Source: Candidatus Nealsoniibacteriota bacterium | Lineage (GTDB): Bacteria; Patescibacteriota; Minisyncoccia; Minisyncoccales; GWA2-38-27 | NCBI GenBank assembly: GCA_003559065.1 | Contig: PWMZ01000006.1 | Span: 1 to 7,198, forward strand | Reading direction: 5' to 3' | Length of the DNA: 7,198 nt | Shown: positions 1 through 4,979 of the stretch, piece by piece | Layout of the letters: every line of letters begins with the position of its first letter | Position numbering within the stretch: position 1 is the first letter of the stretch | Notes under the pieces: model-generated | The model's database searches: none | What the model saw: the letters and a program-made list of their open reading frames with translations, nothing else | Told to the model about the DNA's origin: nothing | Made by a program: the position numbers and the translations under genes

Positions 1-242
1 AAGAGAGAGTTAATATTGTTAATGGGGCAACAGAAGCTATTTTAAAAAGAGTTACCCTTAATATTTTAAAAAAGCTTCCCGAAAAAGAACAAGATGAGTT
101 TAGTCAATTAATTGAAGAGGAAAAACCTAAAGAATTGGAAGAGTTCTTAAAATCAAAGGTTAATAATTATGAACAAATGGTGGAAGAAGCAACCGAAGAG
201 TTCATAAGAGAAACCAAAAAACACATGGAAAGATCTGAATAA
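1..242 (+). CDS. Small charged helical protein, DUF5663-like, 5'-truncated
   Basis: The window opens inside this gene; the reading frame starts at base 3 and ends with TAA at 240-242, leaving about 79 C-terminal residues. The product is rich in Glu and Lys, has no membrane segment and no Cys, and should be almost entirely alpha-helical. It aligns without gaps to the 93-aa protein encoded at 542-823. The most conserved block is PKELEEFLKSKVNNYEQMV, which matches its partner at 16 of 19 positions, and both share IVN, TEA and KR upstream and EEFI downstream. The two are therefore tandem paralogues, and the missing N-terminus is probably only 15-20 residues. The sequence resembles small CPR proteins labelled DUF5663 (recognised from memory, no search). 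Function is unknown. A 75-nt spacer separates it from the next gene, the largest gap in the window. Confidence 0.8.
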   Translation, partial: ERVNIVNGATEAILKRVTLNILKKLPEKEQDEFSQLIEEEKPKELEEFLKSKVNNYEQMVEEATEEFIRETKKHMERSE

Positions 243-317
243 GTTATGAAAAGTTTTGAGAAAAAAATATATTAAGAAATTAGGTTAAAGGTCAAAATAA
301 ATAATAAAAAAATAATT

Positions 318-539
318 ATGGAAAATTTTGAAAAAGAAAAGTCTTTTGAAGATTACAAGGAAAGTGCTTTATCTTTATTGGAAAAAGAGCTTGATAATTT
401 GGAAATTTCCGAGGAAGAAAAACAAGCATCTATTAAAGAGGCTGAAGAAGCTCTTAATCTTGATGGTATAGGGAAAGATCTTGTCGATAGAATTGTCGGC
501 ATGGCTTTAAAAAAGGCAACAGAAAAAACAGAAAAATAA
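318..539 (+). CDS. Hypothetical small acidic helical protein (73 aa)
   Basis: I do not recognise this 73-residue protein. It is highly charged (many Glu and Lys, no Cys, His, Pro or Trp) and is probably helical. A coiled-coil-like stretch lies at about residues 8-48, followed by a more hydrophobic segment at about 49-65 (DGIGKDLVDRIVGMALKK) that could be an amphipathic packing helix. There is no signal peptide. The ATG at 318 follows an A/T-only leader (AATAATTATG) with no Shine-Dalgarno motif; an AAAGG about 30 nt upstream is too far away to act. The gene stops 2 nt before the next start, so it is almost certainly co-transcribed with the DUF5663-like gene at 542-823. Its place between two paralogous copies suggests a partner role, but that is inference. 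Being a coding gene is supported by the tight spacing and consistent codon use. Confidence 0.75.
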   Translation: MENFEKEKSFEDYKESALSLLEKELDNLEISEEEKQASIKEAEEALNLDGIGKDLVDRIVGMALKKATEKTEK

Positions 540-541
540 AT

Positions 542-823
542 ATGCAGAATGTTATCAAAGAGCTAGGTTTAGAAGATCTTTCTAAAAAAGAACAGCAAGA
601 TATTGTTAATCAAATGACTGAGGCGGTTATTAAAAGAATAACCTACAATGTCTTACAAAATCTTTCCGAAGAAGGAAAAAAAGAATTTCATTTGTTAGTC
701 CAAAAAGAAAGCCCTAAAGAACTGGAAGATTTTTTGAAATCGAAGGTTGAAAATTACGAAGCAATGGTTAAAGAAACGGCCGAAGAGTTTATTATAGAAA
801 TGAAAGAAAAAATGAATAAATAA
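542..823 (+). CDS. DUF5663-like small helical protein (93 aa)
   Basis: This is the full-length copy of the family whose C-terminus opens the window. The N-terminal signature MQNVIKELGLEDLSKKEQQD, followed by IVNQMTEAVIKRI, is typical of the DUF5663-type proteins of CPR bacteria (recognised from memory). The predicted layout is a short N-terminal helix-turn ending at the Leu-Ser pair (about residues 1-14), a long helix (15-45), a Ser-Pro break near 57-58 (ESPKELEDF), and a second long helix to the C-terminus. There is no signal peptide, membrane segment or catalytic motif. It starts 2 nt after the upstream stop and ends 2 nt before the next ATG, so three small genes form one transcription unit. 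No Shine-Dalgarno precedes the ATG. Biochemical function is unknown; a protein-protein interaction or structural role is the most one can guess. Confidence 0.85.
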   Translation: MQNVIKELGLEDLSKKEQQDIVNQMTEAVIKRITYNVLQNLSEEGKKEFHLLVQKESPKELEDFLKSKVENYEAMVKETAEEFIIEMKEKMNK

Positions 824-825
824 TT

Positions 826-960
826 ATGGCAAATTCCAAAAAAAATGAACATCTTTCAATTTTAATAGAGAAAGCAAAAGAAGCTAAAAGAAGAGGGAAC
901 TTTTCAGAAGCTATTGGTTTTATTATCCAATATTTAGAAAACTCTGAAAAAAAAGACTAA
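826..960 (+). CDS. Very small protein (44 aa) with a single TPR-like hairpin
   Basis: An ATG only 2 nt after the preceding stop opens a 44-codon frame ending in TAA at 958-960. The start context AATAATTATGG is identical to that of the 73-aa gene at 318, which supports real translation. Residues about 16-38 (AKEAKRRGNFSEAIGFIIQY and onward) follow the small/large residue pattern of one tetratricopeptide repeat: Ala, then Gly-x-Phe, then Glu-Ala-Ile, then an aromatic. One repeat is too little for a solenoid, so the peptide would have to oligomerise or dock onto a partner. It is the last gene before the thpR promoter. I do not recognise a family, and no function can be assigned. The alternative is a spurious frame, but spacing and composition argue against it. 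Confidence 0.6.
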   Translation: MANSKKNEHLSILIEKAKEAKRRGNFSEAIGFIIQYLENSEKKD

Positions 961-981
961 ATTCGCTTTTTTACTTTTTTT
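949..981 (+). terminator. Weak A/T-rich hairpin plus T-tract, possible terminator
   Basis: AAAAAAG (949-955) can pair with CTTTTTT (966-972) across a 10-nt loop, and a run of seven T follows at 975-981. This sits exactly at the end of the small-protein operon. The stem has a single G-C pair and would be weak, so the call is tentative. It also overlaps the spacer of the downstream promoter. Confidence 0.25.
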
Positions 982-991
982 GTGATAAAAT
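963..991 (+). promoter_or_regulatory. Extended -10 promoter of thpR-murC
   Basis: TGATAAAAT at 983-991 is an extended -10 box (TG, one base, then TAAAAT, one mismatch to TATAAT). Seventeen bases upstream, TTCGCT (963-968) is a poor -35 element, as is common when an extended -10 is present. The box ends 6 nt before the ATG at 998, so a start site at the normal distance would fall on or next to the start codon, giving a leaderless or nearly leaderless mRNA. Confidence 0.6.
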
Positions 992-997
992 TTAGCA

Positions 998-1492
998 ATG
1001 GCTAGAATTTTTACTGCTATTAATATTCCTCAAGATATAAGAAAAAAGCTCGCTTCTTATCACAACGAAGAATTACCGGCTAGATGGACAAAACCGGAAA
1101 ATTTGCATGTAACTGTTGATTTTATAGGATTTGTCAGAGACGATAAAATCCCAGAACTGATTGAAGAAACTAAAAAGAAAGCAGAGAACGTGTCTCCTTT
1201 TTTTATAAAACTAGAAAAAATATGCTTTGCCCCTCTCAATGTTTCGCCACCGAGAATGGTCTGGGCAACAGGCGAAACCCCCAAAGAGTTTTTAAAGCTT
1301 AGCAATAATACTTTACATGTAACCTTAGCTAAGATTAAAAAATGGCAGTTCAAAAGGTTCGGCTTTGACCAAGAAATAGAAAAAGACATCAAGCTGGAAT
1401 TTATGGCTGAGTCTTTGGATCTTATGGAATCAAAATTGAAGAAAGGAGGACCTGGGTATATTTTGTTGCAAAAAAATTATTTTAAACAATGA
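998..1492 (+). CDS. thpR: RNA 2',3'-cyclic phosphodiesterase / 2'-5' RNA ligase family protein
   Basis: This is a 2H phosphoesterase of the ThpR (LigT) family, which hydrolyses 2',3'-cyclic phosphate RNA ends to 2'-phosphates and can join tRNA-like halves through a 2'-5' bond. The N-terminus MARIFTAINIP is characteristic. Two catalytic HxT motifs are present: HVTV at residues 37-40 (followed by the usual DFIG) and HVTL at 107-110 (followed by AKIKKW). The family's PRMVWATG strand is at 85-92, and the C-terminal strand with LMESKLKKGGPGY is intact. At 164 residues it is short: only 70 residues separate the two catalytic His, against roughly 80-90 in characterised members. The missing piece is the helix and loop normally lying just before the second motif. 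Cytoplasmic. No Shine-Dalgarno is seen; the ATG abuts a promoter. Its TGA overlaps the murC ATG by 4 nt, so the two are probably translationally coupled, though no functional link is evident. Confidence 0.88.
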   Translation: MARIFTAINIPQDIRKKLASYHNEELPARWTKPENLHVTVDFIGFVRDDKIPELIEETKKKAENVSPFFIKLEKICFAPLNVSPPRMVWATGETPKEFLKLSNNTLHVTLAKIKKWQFKRFGFDQEIEKDIKLEFMAESLDLMESKLKKGGPGYILLQKNYFKQ

Positions 1493-2742
1493 AAATACAT
1501 TTTATAGGTATTGGAGGAATAGGAGTAAGTGCTTTGGCTGGATATTATTTAAAAAAAGGAAACCAAATTACTGGCTCTGATTTAAGTTTTTCAGAAAATA
1601 CTAGTTATTTAAAAAAAGAGGGAGCTAAAATCGCTAAAGGACATAAAAAAGAAAACATTAAAAAAGATTTAGATTTAATTGTTTTTTCTCCGGCCATTAA
1701 AAAAGACAATCCTGAAATTAAAAAAGCAAAAGAACTAAAAATTCCTTTAAAAAGTTATCCTCAAGCTTTAGGGCAATTAACTAAAGAATATTTTACTATT
1801 GCTGTTTCCGGAACTCACGGCAAAAGCACCACCTCTTCCATGATAGCTTTGATCTTAGAAAAAGCCGGACTTGACCCCACCGTTATTCTAGGAACAAAAT
1901 TGAAAGAATTCTCTAATCTAAATTTTAAAGTGGGCAAAAGTAATTATTTAGTTATAGAAGCTGACGAGCATTTTGGTTCTTTTTTGAATTATAGTCCCAA
2001 TATTATTGTTTTAACCAACATTGAAAAAGAACACTTGGATTATTATAAAAACTTAAATAATATTATAAAATCTTTTCAAAAATATATTGAAAAATTACCA
2101 AAAAATGGTTTACTAATTTTAAACAAAAGAGATGAAAATAGTAAAAAAGTAAAGGCTTTTAATATTAAAAAGTATGACTTAATCGACCTAGATTTAAGGG
2201 TCCCGGGTGATCATAACAAATTAAATGCTTCAGCTGCTTTAGCTCTAGCTAGAGAATTGAATATTCCAGATAAAATTACTTTGAAAACCTTAAAAGATTA
2301 CCGGGGGAGTTGGCGAAGGTTTGAAAAAAGAAAAATTAAAGAATTAACCATTATTTCCGATTACGCCCACCATCCAACAGAAATAAAAGCAACCTTAAAA
2401 GCTTGCCGAGAAAAATTTCCTAAAAAAAATATCTGGTGTGTTTTTCAGCCCCATCAATATGAAAGAACTTATTATTTTTTTCAAGACTTTATTAAAAGTT
2501 TTCAGTTAAATTATCAAGATGAATTAATTATTACTGATATTTTCGAAGTAAAAGGGAGAGAAACTAAAAAAACCAAAGAAAAAATAAATATTAAAGAGCT
2601 GGCCGAAAAATCAGGTGGTATTTATTTAAAACAAAAAGATATTGAAAAACATTTAAAAAAGAAAATAAATCCTTCAGATGTAATAATTTTTATGGGAGCG
2701 GGAAATATTTATCAATTAGTCGAAAAGATATTTCCAAAATAA
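1489..2742 (+). CDS. murC: UDP-N-acetylmuramate--L-alanine ligase
   Basis: MurC adds L-Ala to UDP-MurNAc with ATP, the first peptide step of peptidoglycan precursor synthesis in the cytoplasm. The three Mur ligase domains are visible. The N-terminal UDP-binding fold starts with GIGGIGVS (7-14). The central ATPase has the P-loop GTHGKSTT (108-115), the acidic motif EADEHFGSF (157-165), NIEKEHLDYY (177-186) and GDHNKLNASAA (240-250). The C-terminal domain has RRFE (276-279), DYAHHPTEI (291-299), QPHQYERT (320-327) and MGAGNIY (402-408). The DYAHHPTEI motif is typical of MurC; Mpl is the main alternative and fits less well. At 417 residues it is short (E. coli MurC has 491); much of the difference lies between 186 and 240, where a beta-rich part of the central domain is missing. 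Position 162, usually Asp in ESDxSF-like motifs, is Phe. It overlaps thpR by 4 nt and has no Shine-Dalgarno of its own at a usable distance. Confidence 0.95.
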   Translation: MKIHFIGIGGIGVSALAGYYLKKGNQITGSDLSFSENTSYLKKEGAKIAKGHKKENIKKDLDLIVFSPAIKKDNPEIKKAKELKIPLKSYPQALGQLTKEYFTIAVSGTHGKSTTSSMIALILEKAGLDPTVILGTKLKEFSNLNFKVGKSNYLVIEADEHFGSFLNYSPNIIVLTNIEKEHLDYYKNLNNIIKSFQKYIEKLPKNGLLILNKRDENSKKVKAFNIKKYDLIDLDLRVPGDHNKLNASAALALARELNIPDKITLKTLKDYRGSWRRFEKRKIKELTIISDYAHHPTEIKATLKACREKFPKKNIWCVFQPHQYERTYYFFQDFIKSFQLNYQDELIITDIFEVKGRETKKTKEKINIKELAEKSGGIYLKQKDIEKHLKKKINPSDVIIFMGAGNIYQLVEKIFPK

Positions 2743-2759
2743 AAATAATTTGCTATACT
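2731..2759 (+). promoter_or_regulatory. Extended -10 promoter of aspS
   Basis: TGCTATACT (2751-2759) is a strong extended -10 box: TG, one base, then TATACT with one mismatch to consensus. TTTCCA (2731-2736) lies exactly 17 bases upstream and matches TTGACA at 4 of 6 positions, although it is still inside murC. The -10 box ends 8 nt before the ATG at 2768, so transcription should begin within a base or two of the start codon. This promoter would allow aspS and the downstream wall genes to be expressed apart from thpR-murC. Confidence 0.7.
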
Positions 2760-2767
2760 CAAAACAT

Positions 2768-4078
2768 ATGAAAAGAATATACAACAAAGAAACAATTAAT
2801 CACATAGGAGAAAAAGTAAAAGTAGCTGGCTGGATCAGCTCTAGGAGAGATCATGGTAAAATTGTCTTTCTTGATTTGAGGGACAAAACTGGTCTTTTAC
2901 AAGTAGTAGGAGAATCTTTAGAAGAAAAAATTCAAGGAGAATCAGTCGTTCAAATAGAAGGAAAAGTAAAAGAAAGACCGGAAAAAATGCAAAATAAGGA
3001 TTTAGAAACCGGAAAAGTAGAACTTGAAATTGAAAAAATTGAGGTTTTATCAAGAGCTAATCCTCTTCCCTTTGATCTAGAAGGTGAACTAACTTTACCT
3101 GTAGCCTTAGATTATCGGCCTTTAGTTTTAAGAACTCCCAAAAATAAGGCTATTTTTAAAATTGAAGAGGGGATTACTGAAAGCTTCCGAAATAACGTAA
3201 AAAAAATGGGATTTACTGAATTTCATTCTCCTACCATAGTACCAACCGCTTCTGAAGGGGGGTCTGAACTTTTTCCAATCGATTATTATGATAAGAAGGC
3301 TTATTTAGCTCAAAGCCCTCAACTTTACAAACAAATAATGGTTGGTGTTTTTGAAAAGGTCTTCACTATTACTCATGCTTACCGGGCAGAGCCCAGTTTA
3401 ACTACTCGTCACATTGCCGAATACGTAAGTTTAGATTTAGAGATGGGCTTTATAGATTCTTGGCAAGAATTAATGGAAACTGGAGAAAAAATAATAAAAG
3501 GAATCCTAAAAGATATCCAAAAAAACTATCAAAAAGAGCTAGGTTTGTTTTCTGTTTCTTTGGACACAGAATTTGAAATTCCAAGAATCAAGCTAAAAGA
3601 AGCTTTAGAAATTTTATATAAAAGAACAAAAAAAGATCAAAGACAAGAACCTGATTTGGATCCAGAAGGAGAAAGAGAAATTTGCAAATATGTTAAAGAA
3701 AAATACAATTCTGATTTTGTTTTTATTACCCATTATCCTGTTTCTAAAAGACCTTTTTATACTTACCCTGATCCTGAAAATCCGGAACTAACCCTTTCTT
3801 TTGACTTGCTATATAAAGGATTAGAGATAGTTACCGGTGGCCAAAGAATTCATGACTATAATCAACTTTTAAAAAACATTAAAAAATGGGGGAATGATCC
3901 CAAAGATTTTGATTTCTATCTTCAGGCTTTTAAATACGGTATGCCTCCCGAAGGCGGTATGGCCATAGGACTAGAAAGAGTAGTTAAACAAATGTTGTCT
4001 TTAAACAACATTAGAGAAGCTATTCCTTTTCCTCGTGACATGCAAAGAATTGATCAAAAATTAAATGAAAAAGAATAA
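2768..4078 (+). CDS. aspS: Aspartyl-tRNA synthetase, compact archaeal/eukaryotic-type
   Basis: This class IIb synthetase charges tRNA with aspartate. An OB-fold anticodon-binding domain (about residues 16-97, VAGWISSRRDHG then FLDLRD) leads through a hinge into the catalytic core. Motif 1 is near 147-158 (MGFTEFHSPTIV), QSPQ is at 182-185, motif 2 runs 199-226 (AYRAE with Arg206, TTRH at 212-215), GGQRIHDY is at 357-364, and motif 3 is 396-423 with Arg404 in GLER. The length of 436 residues and the uninterrupted core, with no GAD insertion, mark the archaeal/eukaryotic subtype and not the roughly 590-residue bacterial form. Such enzymes are often non-discriminating and also charge tRNA-Asn, which then needs GatCAB; specificity cannot be decided here. 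I chose the ATG at 2768 because the in-frame TTG at 2750 would put the -10 box inside the coding region and add six residues outside the fold. Its end overlaps the next gene by 14 nt. Confidence 0.93.
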   Translation: MKRIYNKETINHIGEKVKVAGWISSRRDHGKIVFLDLRDKTGLLQVVGESLEEKIQGESVVQIEGKVKERPEKMQNKDLETGKVELEIEKIEVLSRANPLPFDLEGELTLPVALDYRPLVLRTPKNKAIFKIEEGITESFRNNVKKMGFTEFHSPTIVPTASEGGSELFPIDYYDKKAYLAQSPQLYKQIMVGVFEKVFTITHAYRAEPSLTTRHIAEYVSLDLEMGFIDSWQELMETGEKIIKGILKDIQKNYQKELGLFSVSLDTEFEIPRIKLKEALEILYKRTKKDQRQEPDLDPEGEREICKYVKEKYNSDFVFITHYPVSKRPFYTYPDPENPELTLSFDLLYKGLEIVTGGQRIHDYNQLLKNIKKWGNDPKDFDFYLQAFKYGMPPEGGMAIGLERVVKQMLSLNNIREAIPFPRDMQRIDQKLNEKE

Positions 4079-4979
4079 TTTAAAATATTTTTTTCTAGGA
4101 CTTCTATTGTTTGTTTCTTTCTCGGTTACCTTAAATATATTTTCTTTAACGGATTCAACTGAAGAACCTCTTAAGGCTGATTTATTAGAAATTCAACCGT
4201 TGGAAAAAATAGAGTTAAATCTTAATATTTCAGCTCCTTCGGCTATTGTTGCAGAAGTAGACAAGAGAGGAAACGAAATAATTCATTTTGAAAAGTCTAA
4301 AGATAGAAAATTACCAATAGCTTCAATTTCAAAATTAATGACTGCTTTGGTTGTTTTTGAAAAACCTTCTATTTTTCAAGATTATTTATTAATTTCTTTA
4401 AGTGAAGAAGCGGTTTCTCAAACAGACGCGTCTAGATATAAGATTTTAGAAAAAGGCAAAACCTTTACTTTGAAAACACTTTTAAATATGCTGTTAGTTG
4501 AAAGTAATAATGCCGCCTCTTATTCTTTGGCAGAAGTAATGGGAGAACCCGCTTTTATTCAGGTTATGAACCTAAAAGCTAGAGAATTGAATATGGAAAA
4601 TACTTTTTTTGCTACTTCTTCTGGTTTAGATAATAAAGAAAAATACAATTATTCTTCTGTTTCAGATTTAGTTAAGCTAGCCAAATATGTTAAAGAACAT
4701 CATCCCGAAATATTAAAAATCAGTAAAAAAGAAACCTATCATGTTTTCGATAGTGAAAATGAGTTTTATTATTTTATTCCCGAAAACACCAATAGACTTT
4801 TATTTGAGTTTTCAGAAATTATTGGGGGCAAGACCGGTTGGACCCCAAGAGCAGGCCAGTGCTTATTGGTAGTTTTTTCTCATCCTGAAAGAGATAGTTA
4901 TTTTGTCGTAGTAGTTTTAAACTCTCAAGACAGGTTTGGAGACGTTAAACAAATAATTGAACTTATAAATGGCTATTAA
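4065..4979 (+). CDS. D-alanyl-D-alanine carboxypeptidase, peptidase S11 (low-molecular-weight PBP)
   Basis: This serine DD-peptidase removes the terminal D-Ala from peptidoglycan stem pentapeptides outside the cytoplasmic membrane. All three penicillin-binding motifs are present: SISK at 87-90 (nucleophile Ser87, Lys90), SNN at 147-149, and KTG at 256-258 followed by the S11-typical WTPRAG. Residues about 7-27 form a hydrophobic segment after KKNNLK, acting as a signal anchor or uncleaved signal peptide; there is no lipobox Cys. A low-complexity linker (about 30-57) joins it to the enzyme domain. The protein ends soon after the catalytic domain at 304 residues, without the C-terminal beta domain and amphipathic anchor of PBP5-type enzymes, so the N-terminal helix is the only membrane tether. 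The ATG lies 14 nt inside aspS; the next in-frame Met (92) would remove the catalytic Ser. mraY begins 11 nt before its stop. A dacA/dacC-like name is possible, but the exact orthologue cannot be fixed. Confidence 0.92.
   Translation: MKKNNLKYFFLGLLLFVSFSVTLNIFSLTDSTEEPLKADLLEIQPLEKIELNLNISAPSAIVAEVDKRGNEIIHFEKSKDRKLPIASISKLMTALVVFEKPSIFQDYLLISLSEEAVSQTDASRYKILEKGKTFTLKTLLNMLLVESNNAASYSLAEVMGEPAFIQVMNLKARELNMENTFFATSSGLDNKEKYNYSSVSDLVKLAKYVKEHHPEILKISKKETYHVFDSENEFYYFIPENTNRLLFEFSEIIGGKTGWTPRAGQCLLVVFSHPERDSYFVVVVLNSQDRFGDVKQIIELINGY

Noticed and set aside
256..273. TTGAGA and TATATT as a promoter for the gene at 318
   Set aside because: The spacing between them is only 6 nt, far from 17, and no TG extension is present. 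A promoter may exist in this spacer but I cannot locate it.
245..274. Nine-codon frame beginning ATGAAAAGT in the spacer before the 73-aa gene
   Set aside because: Too short to support. It faintly resembles the next gene's start (Phe-Glu-Lys), but that is expected in such A-rich sequence.
318..823. Possible homology between the 73-aa protein and the DUF5663-like proteins
   Set aside because: Both contain an L-x-x-L-x-[IL]-S-x-x-E-x-Q pattern, but the resemblance does not extend and is expected between Glu/Lys-rich helices.
1060..1392. 110-codon open frame on the - strand
   Set aside because: It lies wholly antisense to thpR, whose HxT motifs and family match are clear; the composition is that expected of a shadow frame.
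1442..1449. AAAGGAGG, a perfect Shine-Dalgarno-like string upstream of murC
   Set aside because: It is about 40 nt from the murC ATG and simply encodes Lys-Gly-Gly of the conserved ThpR C-terminus; no start codon lies at a usable distance.
2841..3053. 70-codon open frame on the - strand
   Set aside because: Antisense to the aspS OB-fold region; Phe/Leu-rich because it reads the complement of A-rich codons. No family resemblance.
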